From the NCBI GenBank assembly GCA_009926295.1, contig RFPF01000170.1, forward strand, positions 1 to 6,666: a stretch of 6,666 nt of DNA, in the 5' to 3' direction. Origin of the DNA: Planctomycetia bacterium. Lineage in GTDB: Bacteria > Planctomycetota > Planctomycetia > Pirellulales > UBA1268. Position numbers and translations under genes: made by a program. Positions 1-5,896 of this stretch are shown here, piece by piece; position 1 is the first letter of the stretch, and the number at the start of each line of letters is the position of its first letter. Below the pieces are notes generated by a model. It was not told the origin of the DNA. It worked only from the letters and a program-made list of their open reading frames with translations, and made no database searches.

Positions 1-1249
1 GGGATCGACCGACCGCCTTGTTGTTGAGCATCGCGTAGTTGAACGGGGAGTCGTCGCGGACGACCGTGACCCTGCCGTGCCGCGAGAGTTCGGCCAGCGT
101 GGCGAGCGTCGCCCGATCACGGCTGCCGTTGTCGACAATCATGATCTCGTAGTTGTCATACGTGGAACGCGAGGTGATCGACTCGACCGCCGTTCGCAGG
201 AGCCGCCCCTGGTCCCGCGTGCAGATCACGATCGACACGAGTGGCCGGGTGGCGGGCAATGGGTGCCGCACGCGGTGGAACCCAGGCGCGTCGGGGCTCG
301 CCTCGACGGTTCCACCTCGTCCGATCTCCGCGAGATGCGCGGCGACGGCCCGACGGGCGGCATCGACGCTGTATTGCTTCTCGTCCACCGACACGGCCGT
401 GCTGCCCGACACGGCCCGCCAGTGGTAGAGCACCCGGGGGATGTGCACGACCCGTTCCCGTCCGACCGCGGCCACGACCCGCAGCGCCAGATCGTGATCC
501 TGGGAGCCGTCGTATTCCGACCGGAATCCCCCCAGCCCCACGATCAGGTCGCGGCGATAGACGCCCAGATGTGAGACCAGGTTTTGGGCGAGAAACAGTT
601 CGTGGTTGAAGTCGCACTTGAAATATGGGTGAAAGCGGCGGCCGTCACCGTCGATCTTGTCCTCGTCGGAATACAGAATCGCCGCGTCGGGTCGGCGGTT
701 GATGGCCTCGGCGACCCAATACAGCGCGTGGGGTGGCAGGATGTCGTCGTGGTCGAGCAGCGCCACGAAGTCTCCGGTCGCCATCTCCAGGGCGGTGTTC
801 GACGTGGTGGAGATGTTCCCCCGCGACGTGCGGAACAGCACCTTGATGCGCCGGTCGGCGGCGGCGTAGCGCTCGAGGATCGCCCGCACGTGCGGAGCGG
901 TCGAAACGTCATCAGCGATGCAGAGTTCCCATCGCTCATACGCCTGGGCACGGACCGACTCGATCGCCTCTTCGAGGATCTGGTGAGGCGTGTTGTACAC
1001 CGGCATCACCACGGAGATCGTCGGCGCATGGACGAACGACTCGACCGACTCTCGCATCGCTGCGAGATCGCTCGCCGTCGGCGTATCGTGCTCGCGCACC
1101 CACGCGGCGTAGGCGTCGCGTTGGGTGGCGGCGTTCGCGGTGCGCCTGGAACTCTTCCGTGCCCGGCACGATGCGCGCAGGCGTTTGACCGCCCGCTCGG
1201 CCAGGGGGATTCGCTCCGCCGCGTCGCCGATCATCGTTCCGATTCGCAT
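1..1249 (-). CDS. Tandem-domain family 2 glycosyltransferase, C-terminus cut by window edge
   Basis: The frame is open from an ATG at 1249 to the left edge (416 codons, no stop), so the C-terminus is missing. After a basic N-terminal region of about 75 residues comes a first GT-A domain: SVVMPVYNT at 79-87, then ALLDHDD at 163-169, whose acidic residues should bind the metal and nucleotide-sugar. YSDEDK at 193-198 and GSQDHDLALR at 248-257 are hallmarks of two-domain GT2 proteins found in O-antigen and exopolysaccharide clusters. A second GT2 domain begins near 337 (VSIVICTRD, VDNGS at 372-376, SPFNYAMLNN at 401-410) and runs off the window. Family knowledge implies sequential sugar transfers to a lipid-linked glycan at the cytoplasmic membrane; donor and linkage cannot be read. 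GAGGG lies 5 bases before the ATG and supports this start; a second in-frame ATG follows at 1234. It is divergent from the sulfotransferase. Confidence 0.92.
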   Translation of the reverse strand, partial: MRIGTMIGDAAERIPLAERAVKRLRASCRARKSSRRTANAATQRDAYAAWVREHDTPTASDLAAMRESVESFVHAPTISVVMPVYNTPHQILEEAIESVRAQAYERWELCIADDVSTAPHVRAILERYAAADRRIKVLFRTSRGNISTTSNTALEMATGDFVALLDHDDILPPHALYWVAEAINRRPDAAILYSDEDKIDGDGRRFHPYFKCDFNHELFLAQNLVSHLGVYRRDLIVGLGGFRSEYDGSQDHDLALRVVAAVGRERVVHIPRVLYHWRAVSGSTAVSVDEKQYSVDAARRAVAAHLAEIGRGGTVEASPDAPGFHRVRHPLPATRPLVSIVICTRDQGRLLRTAVESITSRSTYDNYEIMIVDNGSRDRATLATLAELSRHGRVTVVRDDSPFNYAMLNNKAVGRS

Positions 1250-1371
1250 GACAACCCTCGGGCTCACGTGATCCAACCGACTCGTTCGACCGGAAAGTAG
1301 TAAACGCCGACCGAGGAAACCCAGCCCAGTTTGCGCGGCCTCGCGAAGCCCTTTTCGCCTCCGAAGTCACC

Positions 1372-1390
1372 ACACCCGGGAGGGGGTGTG
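1372..1390 (+). promoter_or_regulatory. Hairpin with GGAGG in its loop, upstream of sulfotransferase
   Basis: CACACCC (1372-1378) pairs perfectly with GGGTGTG (1384-1390) around a 5-base loop, GGAGG. The loop is a perfect Shine-Dalgarno core and an ATG follows immediately at 1391, 7 bases beyond the GGAGG. In plus-strand RNA this would present a ribosome-binding site in a loop next to a start codon. There is no run of T after it, so it is not a normal terminator. The structure is seen directly; any regulatory role is inference. Confidence 0.35.
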
Positions 1391-1549
1391 ATGCACGGCG
1401 CGTCGCGCCGCGCACGCGCGGGCGATCTGGGCGAGGTGCACTGCTGCTGCGATCTGCATCGGCTTTGCGGATTCTCAAGAATTCGCTGCCGAATCGTCGA
1501 TGAAGCCGGCGAGTGGTTCCCACCGCTTTTTCACGAGCGCCGGCCATGA
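1391..1549 (+). CDS. Possible 52-aa cysteine-rich upstream ORF (leader peptide?)
   Basis: This short frame starts with ATG at 1391, preceded by GGAGG with 7-base spacing. It ends in TGA at 1547-1549, overlapping the preferred sulfotransferase ATG at 1546 as ATGA, the classic arrangement for translational coupling. The product would be basic and cysteine-rich, with CCC at residues 18-20 and further Cys at 26 and 33. It has no signal peptide, no membrane segment and no family I recognise. By hand count about 35 of its 51 sense codons after the ATG end in G or C, which is not strongly gene-like. It may be a leader ORF controlling the sulfotransferase, a small real protein, or chance in GC-rich DNA. 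Confidence 0.25.
   Translation: MHGASRRARAGDLGEVHCCCDLHRLCGFSRIRCRIVDEAGEWFPPLFHERRP
1397..1409. repeat. 13-base GC palindrome
   Basis: GGCGCG and CGCGCC flank a single T. This is a perfect inverted repeat just downstream of the GGAGG hairpin, in the divergent intergenic region. It could be an operator half-site pair or add to RNA structure, but short GC palindromes arise easily in DNA of this composition. Confidence 0.3.
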
Positions 1550-2454
1550 GTCGTCTTTCCTCGGTTCTCCGTTCCATCGTGGCCGAACCGACGTCCACCA
1601 TTGCTGCCGCCGAGCCGTCGCGGCCGCAACTGGATCCACGTTGGGACTGGCAGTGTCTCCCGCTCCTCCTGGCCGGCTTTCCGATCGCGGTCTGCTGGTC
1701 GGCGAAGGCGGGGTGCACCACCGTCCTCAAATGGTTTCTCGAACACAACGGCCTCCTCGAGGAAGCCACCGCCCACTCGTGGTGGGTGCACGACTACCGC
1801 GAACAGCGGCTCTGCGCGCTTCATGACTACCGCAGGTCATGCGAGCTGCTTTTCAGCCAGGCCCGTGCCGGCAAATACATCGTCAAGGTGATCCGCGATC
1901 CTGCCCGGCGTGCCGTGAGTGGCTATCTGCATCTCCTGCGAAAGGGTCACGAAGCGGCGTGGCCGGCCGGTGCGACCGTCGATCGCTGGAAAATGGAGTC
2001 CGGCCTCGGGGGGCAGCGTGGAATCAGCTTTCGCCAATTCCTCCGGTTTCTCGCCGACGAGCAGGCCCGCGGGCGTGCGATCGACCCGCACTTTCGTCCC
2101 CAGTTCGAGCCTCTCCAGGACCCGCGCGTGCACGCCTACATTCCCCTCGAGCTCTTGGCTGCGGGCCTGCGGGACCTCGAGTGTCGCTTCTGCCTGCCCC
2201 ACGTGGACGTCCGGGGACTCAGCGATTCCTTCCATCACAACCCGGCGTCAGCCCGCTGCCACTGGCCCGAAGCCGCCGCGACCGTTCCCGCGACCCTCGA
2301 AACCCTCGAGACGTTGGGCACGCCGTCGGCAGAGGCATTCCTCGATCCGGAAACGCTCGCGAGCGTGCACGAGGTGTATCGGGCCGATTACGACGCGTAT
2401 GGCTCCGTCTATCCGGCGAAATCCACGAGACAGGCGACGCGCACAGCGGCTTGA
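1546..2454 (+). CDS. Sulfotransferase family protein (PAPS-dependent, likely carbohydrate)
   Basis: This 302-residue protein has both PAPS-binding signatures of the sulfotransferase fold. The 5'-phosphosulfate loop is CWSAKAGCTTVLKW at about 50-63, with Lys54 as the expected contact. The 3'-phosphate site is KVIRDPARRAVSGY at 114-127, with Arg117 and Ser125. The Lys-Ala-Gly-Cys-Thr form and the YRADYDAYG ending resemble the Sulfotransfer_2 (PF03567)-type carbohydrate enzymes. No signal peptide is evident, so it probably acts in the cytoplasm, moving sulfate from PAPS to a sugar hydroxyl. A lipid or small-molecule acceptor is not excluded. It is the only plus-strand gene here and converges with the methyltransferase at 2470. 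The start is uncertain: ATG at 1546 has only a weak GAG upstream; an in-frame GTG at 1513 would add 11 residues. Confidence 0.88.
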   Translation: MSRLSSVLRSIVAEPTSTIAAAEPSRPQLDPRWDWQCLPLLLAGFPIAVCWSAKAGCTTVLKWFLEHNGLLEEATAHSWWVHDYREQRLCALHDYRRSCELLFSQARAGKYIVKVIRDPARRAVSGYLHLLRKGHEAAWPAGATVDRWKMESGLGGQRGISFRQFLRFLADEQARGRAIDPHFRPQFEPLQDPRVHAYIPLELLAAGLRDLECRFCLPHVDVRGLSDSFHHNPASARCHWPEAAATVPATLETLETLGTPSAEAFLDPETLASVHEVYRADYDAYGSVYPAKSTRQATRTAA

Positions 2455-2468
2455 GAACGACCAGCTGC

Positions 2469-2482
2469 TTCAGGTGCCTGAA
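2469..2482. repeat. Palindrome between convergent gene ends
   Basis: TTCAGG and CCTGAA flank a 2-base centre. It begins 14 bases beyond the sulfotransferase stop and overlaps the stop codon of the minus-strand methyltransferase (2470-2472). An alternative pairing, CAGGT (2471-2475) with ACCTG (2483-2487), also exists. The position suits a bidirectional transcription end, but the stem is short and no T-run follows on either strand, so it is not called a terminator. Confidence 0.3.
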
Positions 2483-3324
2483 ACCTGGCGGATGATCCGG
2501 CGCACCTCGCAGGCCACCCTGGCCAGGACACCGGGCCGGGCCGACACCGCCGGAGTTTCACGGCCCGGGGGCGGTGGTGCCGCCGGCGGCGTGGCACAGC
2601 CGCTCCACAGCGAGAGCGGCCAGTCGGGCAGCGGCTCATCCGAGGCGACGATCACGTCGTACATCGCCTCCTGAAGGAGCGGATGGCCGAAAAAGCCCGC
2701 GAAGTCGCCACGGTATTCCAGGAAGCCTGTGACGTCCCCCTCGGGCACGATCAACGAGCCCTGCACGATGCGCTGCCGAAGCAGCCTGGAGTGGGGAAAA
2801 AATCTGGCCACCAGTTCCCGGAACTCGTCGCAGGAGAGTTCCCGGAGATGGAAGGGGTTCACGTGACCCGTGGCCTCGCTGTAGTAGCGGCGGTCGGGGG
2901 ATGAGATGATCACCCGCCCGCCCGGCCGCAGCACACGGCGCAGTTCCGTGAGCATCTCATCGTGCTCCCGCAGGTGCTCGATCGTCTCGAAGCTCACCAC
3001 GAGATCGACCGCGTCGTCCGGCAGCGGTACCGCCGTGGCCGACCCATGTGCGTAGCGGAGGTTGTGACGCCGGTATTTCATGGACGCATGGGCGACTGCA
3101 TCGGCTGCGACATCGACTCCCACGACGCTCCTGGCGCATCCGGCGAGCAGGTTCGACCCGTAGCCCTCACCGCAGGCGATATCGAGCACGTCGAGACCGG
3201 CGGCGAGATCGCACGCCAGGGCGTAGCGGTGGAGATGCTCGATCGCGGTATCGGTCTGGTTGTCGGTCATGAGCCGCTCGCCCGTAGTGGCGAGAGGCGT
3301 CGCAGGCGGCTGTTCTGTCTCCAT
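2470..3324 (-). CDS. Class I SAM-dependent methyltransferase (Methyltransf_11 type)
   Basis: This 284-residue protein has a complete SAM-binding Rossmann core. Motif I is VLDIACGEGYGSNLLA (46-61), Asp71 ends strand 2, SFETIEHL is at 111-118, and LRPGG at 132-136 is the post-motif. The downstream stretch YYSEATGHVNPFHLREL (147-163) is typical of methyltransferases in glycan clusters, where sugar hydroxyls are methylated; the acceptor is unknown. The Pro-rich segment near 245-260 and basic C-terminus look like a variable tail. The start at 3324 keeps the TGERL motif (14-18) that precedes EHLHRY in relatives; an ATG at 3270 would lose it. There is no clear Shine-Dalgarno, but the preceding gene stops 8 bases upstream, so translation is probably coupled. 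It is the last gene of the minus-strand operon. Confidence 0.87.
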   Translation of the reverse strand: METEQPPATPLATTGERLMTDNQTDTAIEHLHRYALACDLAAGLDVLDIACGEGYGSNLLAGCARSVVGVDVAADAVAHASMKYRRHNLRYAHGSATAVPLPDDAVDLVVSFETIEHLREHDEMLTELRRVLRPGGRVIISSPDRRYYSEATGHVNPFHLRELSCDEFRELVARFFPHSRLLRQRIVQGSLIVPEGDVTGFLEYRGDFAGFFGHPLLQEAMYDVIVASDEPLPDWPLSLWSGCATPPAAPPPPGRETPAVSARPGVLARVACEVRRIIRQVSGT

Positions 3325-3332
3325 GACGAAAA

Positions 3333-4079
3333 CTACCAAACGGCCGTGAAGGCCAGTGCCGAAGGATGCTCTGCGGCCACGATACGGCATTCGCTGAAGC
3401 CCGCTTCGATCACGTGGGTCCAGGCATCGGCACCATACTCCGTTTCCACGCGGTAGTCGGCCATGTTCGCGCGGGGTGCGCCGTGAAAGCTCGGCGGCAG
3501 GCCGGTCCGGGAGCGGGATGTCCGCCCGATAACGACGGGCACCGTGAAGCAGCAGGCACCGCCGGATCGCAACACCCGGCGGCATTCGGAGAGCCCGCGC
3601 ACCGGATCGGGCACGTGCTCGAGCGTGTCGGAATGCACCACGAGGTCGAACGCCCCGTCGGCAAACGGCATCGCCAGCATGTCGACCTCGGGATACGACT
3701 TTTCGACGTGGCCGGGGAGGTGGCGGAGGAACGACGTCAGGTTTCCCGCGCCGTTGAGTTCGAGCACCGCCAGCCGCCCGGCGGCAGGTGAACGCACCCA
3801 GGCAGCGAAGGTGCCCGTGAAACCGGCATATCGCATGATGGCGGTCGCCAGGGCGATCGAACGCAGGCTCGAGTGGCATCCGCGGCACGCGGTGCCCTGC
3901 TGCCGGTCGATGTACGCGGCCTCGGCAGCGGAGAGCTTCCACTCCCGGACGAGGTCGGGCCAGAGCACGGCGTGGCTCTCGAACTCAGTGCCGCCGCAGC
4001 ATGCACAGCGCTCGATGAATGCGTGCTGTGCAGCCACCTCGCTTCGCGGGCGAAACCGACGCATGAGCTGCCGAATCAT
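3333..4079 (-). CDS. Zinc-ribbon methyltransferase-like protein
   Basis: This 248-residue protein opens with a putative treble-clef or ribbon zinc site: CxxC at 25-28 and CxxC at 65-68, 36 residues apart. A SAM-methyltransferase-like domain follows. Its motif I is unusual, LELNGAGNL (106-114), with Glu-Leu-Asn where most have Asp-x-Gly. The remainder is conserved: YPEVDMLAMPFADGAFDLVV (129-148), HSDTLEHV (149-156), and a CRRVLRSGG post-motif. The family is known from sequence in glycan clusters, but I know of no assigned reaction. It may methylate a sugar or act on the glycan terminus. The start at 4079 is set by GGAGG 9 bases upstream; the in-frame ATG at 4088 touches the GGAGG directly. It ends 8 bases before the next methyltransferase, so the two are probably co-translated. 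Confidence 0.85.
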   Translation of the reverse strand: MIRQLMRRFRPRSEVAAQHAFIERCACCGGTEFESHAVLWPDLVREWKLSAAEAAYIDRQQGTACRGCHSSLRSIALATAIMRYAGFTGTFAAWVRSPAAGRLAVLELNGAGNLTSFLRHLPGHVEKSYPEVDMLAMPFADGAFDLVVHSDTLEHVPDPVRGLSECRRVLRSGGACCFTVPVVIGRTSRSRTGLPPSFHGAPRANMADYRVETEYGADAWTHVIEAGFSECRIVAAEHPSALAFTAVW

Positions 4080-4088
4080 GATCGACAT

Positions 4089-4093
4089 CCTCC
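4089..4093 (-). promoter_or_regulatory. Ribosome-binding site deciding the zinc-ribbon methyltransferase start
   Basis: On the minus strand GGAGG sits directly against an ATG (4088) and 9 bases before a second in-frame ATG (4079). Zero spacing is not workable while 9 bases is normal, so the protein should begin at 4079. Confidence 0.7.
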
Positions 4094-4220
4094 GGGGGCC
4101 AGGACGGACTCCGGGTTATAGGAACGGATCGGCCCGAGACGCCAGACCGATGGCCGCACCCGTTCCGTCCTCAGATACCACAGGTTTCTCGGGCGCTGGC
4201 GTGGCGAGACGGCGAACGCG
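4094..4220 (-). promoter_or_regulatory. Structured 5' gap with nested inverted repeats and a possible -10 box
   Basis: This is most of the only long gap in the minus-strand run, and no gene is visible in it. GGAACGG (4121-4127) pairs with CCGTTCC (4160-4166), and inside it ATCGG (4128-4132) pairs with CCGAT (4147-4151). A competing pair is AGGACGGA (4101-4108) with TCCGTCCT (4164-4171); it shares bases 4164-4166, so the two folds exclude each other. On the minus strand TATAAC (4115-4120) resembles a -10 box and would start RNA about 30 bases before the ATG at 4079, but no good -35 is visible. A promoter for the two downstream methyltransferases, an attenuator or a processing site are all possible. 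No T-run marks a terminator. Confidence 0.35.
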
Positions 4221-5297
4221 TTACCGCGAGCCGCCGACCAGCCTCCGCCACCAGCGCTGCGGTGGAACGACAGGCTGCGATCCGCATCCCTCCAACTGCT
4301 CTCCGTCTGCCTCCTCCACCCGAACGCTGAATGGATCATAGACGCCCGTTCGGGCGATGAACTGCCGGCACGCCCGCCAGTCGTCGCTCGCGGATAACTG
4401 CTCGTACATCCAGAGGATTTGCGCAGCCCGCATGCCATAGGGCAACACGCTATCGCCGGGCTCGGCGAGCATGGTCGCCAGCGGCCCCCCAGCCGACTCA
4501 TTCGGCCCGGGGGCCGGCGACGCTGTCGCCGCACGCAGCATGGCGGCCATCTCACCGGGCCATTCGCGAAACGTCTTCAGGCAGATCAGCATGTTCTCCG
4601 TCGCGCACCGCACCCGCACATCGGGCCGATTGCCGCTGGCATTGCGCTCATGATCGAGCAGGCGGAAGAGCGTGAGTTGCTCCTGCAGTACGTGGAGGTC
4701 GTGCCGCAGGCAGATGCGGATCCACATGTCGTAATCGGGCAGTTGGGCCATGCACTCGTCATACAAGCCCACCTCACGATAGACCTCCGACCGCACGAGC
4801 ACGCTCGGGTGACAGAGGCAGTTGCCACCAAAAAGCAGTCTCCGCAGCCACTCGGCCCGGTCGCGGTTGGGCTGGGCAAACGTCCGCTCCAGCGGGTGGT
4901 CGGACGCCACCCTGGCGCCGCGCTCGTCGATCACACTCGCCAGCGTGAACACCGCCGCGGTCCGTGGCTGCTCCTCCATGACGGCCAGTTGCTTGGCGAG
5001 CTTCTCAGGCATCCAGGCGTCGTCGGAGTTGAGCACCGCGATGAACCGGCCGCGGGCCCGGCGGATGCAGTGGTTGAGGGCGACGCAGGCTGAACGATTC
5101 TCGGGAAAGGCCTCGGTCTTCACGCGCTCGTCGGTAATCCCGTCGAGAGCGGCGAGCGTGCCGTCGCTCGACCCGTCGTCGGTGATCACGAGCTCCCAGT
5201 CGGTGAACGTCTGAGCCAGCACGCTCTCCACCGCGGCGCGGATGAAGGGCGCGTGGTTGTACGACGCCATGCACACCGACACGAGAGGCACGGCCAT
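4221..5297 (-). CDS. Family 2 glycosyltransferase (single GT-A domain)
   Basis: This 358-residue protein is a typical GT-A fold transferase. The N-terminal SVCMASYNHAPFIRAAVESV (7-26) begins the nucleotide-binding domain, TDDGSSDGT (39-47) contacts the nucleotide, and VLNSDDAW (88-95) carries the metal-binding acidic pair. LPDYDMWIR near 208-216 is the usual acceptor-side motif with its catalytic-type Asp. There is no membrane segment, so it acts at the inner face of the membrane on lipid-linked glycan. Donor and acceptor are unknown. The C-terminal third is variable, with a Pro/Ala-rich stretch near 265-285. The start is firm: GGAGG lies 6 bases before the ATG, and the ATG overlaps the acyltransferase stop by one base (TGATG), indicating coupled translation. 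It is followed by the structured 141-base gap. Confidence 0.92.
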   Translation of the reverse strand: MAVPLVSVCMASYNHAPFIRAAVESVLAQTFTDWELVITDDGSSDGTLAALDGITDERVKTEAFPENRSACVALNHCIRRARGRFIAVLNSDDAWMPEKLAKQLAVMEEQPRTAAVFTLASVIDERGARVASDHPLERTFAQPNRDRAEWLRRLLFGGNCLCHPSVLVRSEVYREVGLYDECMAQLPDYDMWIRICLRHDLHVLQEQLTLFRLLDHERNASGNRPDVRVRCATENMLICLKTFREWPGEMAAMLRAATASPAPGPNESAGGPLATMLAEPGDSVLPYGMRAAQILWMYEQLSASDDWRACRQFIARTGVYDPFSVRVEEADGEQLEGCGSQPVVPPQRWWRRLVGGSR

Positions 5298-5878
5298 CAA
5301 GCACCTCCCTGCCGGCGGAGGTCGGCCTGATGGAGCGCCTCGAGGTCGAGCAGCCGGCGGCTGCGGGCCTTGATCAACCGGGCCGGGACGCCGGCATGGA
5401 TACCGAACGGCGCACAGTCGCCGCGAACGAACGACATGGCGCCGATCGCCGCGCCCTCGCCGATCGTGACTCCCGGCAGCACGACCGATCCGGCGCCGAC
5501 GAGGGCGTGACGCCCGACGACCACGTCGGCCGACACGACGCCCCGGTAGCGATCCGGCACCATCGGGTTGGTCAGGTGAATGCCGCTGTAGTCGTCGTTG
5601 CTCGAATAGATCGACACGCGTCCGGAGAGGCACGAGTAGTCACCGAGTGTGATCCGGCCCGCCCCGATCATGCTCACGTAGACCGCGACGTGCACGAAGC
5701 TGCCGATCGTGATGCCGCCCGCACCCGCCGAGAGCACGCAGAAATCGTCGATCCGCACATGGCTGCCGATCTCGATCGCGCCGGCGTTGTAGAGCGACGC
5801 CTTCCGCGAGATGAGCACGTGCTCGCCGCAGGAGCGGAGGCCCAGCGTCGCAAGCTCGTCGGGCGCGTAGAAACTCAT
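5297..5878 (-). CDS. Hexapeptide-repeat sugar acyltransferase (left-handed beta-helix)
   Basis: This 193-residue protein has the imperfect hexapeptide pattern of the left-handed beta-helix acyltransferases: IEIGSHVRIDDFCVLSAG (35-52), ITIGSFVHVAVY (56-67), ITLGDYSCLSGRVSIY (76-91), then VVVGRHALVGAGSVVLPGVTIGEG near 119-142. The SSNDDYSG loop (92-99) and the final GVPARLIKAR (163-172) resemble the galactoside or maltose O-acetyltransferase group and WcaF-like enzymes of polysaccharide clusters. The likely reaction is transfer of acetyl from acetyl-CoA to a sugar hydroxyl or amino group; family members act as trimers. The N-terminus MSFYAPDELATLGL matches the family start, so 5878 is right even though no Shine-Dalgarno precedes it. 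It lies 6 bases after the preceding gene and overlaps the next by one base. Confidence 0.9.
   Translation of the reverse strand: MSFYAPDELATLGLRSCGEHVLISRKASLYNAGAIEIGSHVRIDDFCVLSAGAGGITIGSFVHVAVYVSMIGAGRITLGDYSCLSGRVSIYSSNDDYSGIHLTNPMVPDRYRGVVSADVVVGRHALVGAGSVVLPGVTIGEGAAIGAMSFVRGDCAPFGIHAGVPARLIKARSRRLLDLEALHQADLRRQGGA
5304..5308 (-). promoter_or_regulatory. Strong ribosome-binding site for the glycosyltransferase at 5297
   Basis: GGAGG on the minus strand lies within the acyltransferase C-terminal codons, 6 bases before the ATG at 5297. It rules out a longer product reading through the upstream open frame. Confidence 0.75.
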
Positions 5879-5896
5879 GGGCGTTCAAACACGCCC
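5879..5896 (-). promoter_or_regulatory. Intercistronic hairpin abutting the acyltransferase start
   Basis: In minus-strand RNA, GGGCGT (5891-5896 complement side) pairs with ACGCCC (5879-5884 side) around a 6-base loop GTTTGA. The loop holds the stop codon of the upstream methyltransferase (5885-5887), and the 3' arm touches the acyltransferase ATG. No Shine-Dalgarno is present. A ribosome finishing the upstream gene would open this stem, so it may enforce coupled translation. The pairing is seen; the role is inferred. Confidence 0.4.

Larger units (their letters stand above)
1250..1545. other. Divergent intergenic region
   Basis: This region separates the minus-strand glycosyltransferase from the plus-strand sulfotransferase and should carry promoters for both. 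I see no convincing -35/-10 pair in either direction. What stands out is a 7-bp hairpin at 1372-1390, a 13-base palindrome at 1397-1409 and a short plus-strand reading frame at 1391-1549, each listed separately. The part from about 1270 to 1320 and the part around 1460-1490 are visibly richer in A and T than the neighbouring genes, as expected for non-coding promoter DNA. Confidence 0.6.

Noticed and set aside
584..1300. Long plus-strand open frame of 238 codons opposite the left glycosyltransferase
   Set aside because: It is antisense to a clear GT2 protein whose motifs lie in the minus-strand frame. Its translation is arginine-rich and motif-free, as expected for a GC-rich shadow frame.
1372..1390. 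Intrinsic terminator at the CACACCC/GGGTGTG stem
   Set aside because: No T-run follows on either strand, and the site lies upstream of the sulfotransferase, not after a gene ending there.
936..1769. Minus-strand open frame of 277 codons crossing the intergenic region and the sulfotransferase start
   Set aside because: It is out of frame with the real glycosyltransferase and antisense to the sulfotransferase; the product is low-complexity and Arg-rich.
2470..3942. Possible 490-residue fusion protein extending the methyltransferase upstream
   Set aside because: The extra N-terminal part is the zinc-ribbon methyltransferase gene read out of frame. The real start at 3324 follows that gene's stop by 8 bases and restores the family N-terminus.
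3544..4341. Plus-strand open frame of 265 codons over the zinc-ribbon methyltransferase and gap
   Set aside because: It is antisense to a gene with intact motifs. Its product is Arg/Ser/Pro-rich and matches no pattern I know.
4221..5633. Possible 470-residue extended glycosyltransferase
   Set aside because: The extension reads the acyltransferase gene in the wrong frame. GGAGG 6 bases before the ATG at 5297 marks the true start, and the family begins there.
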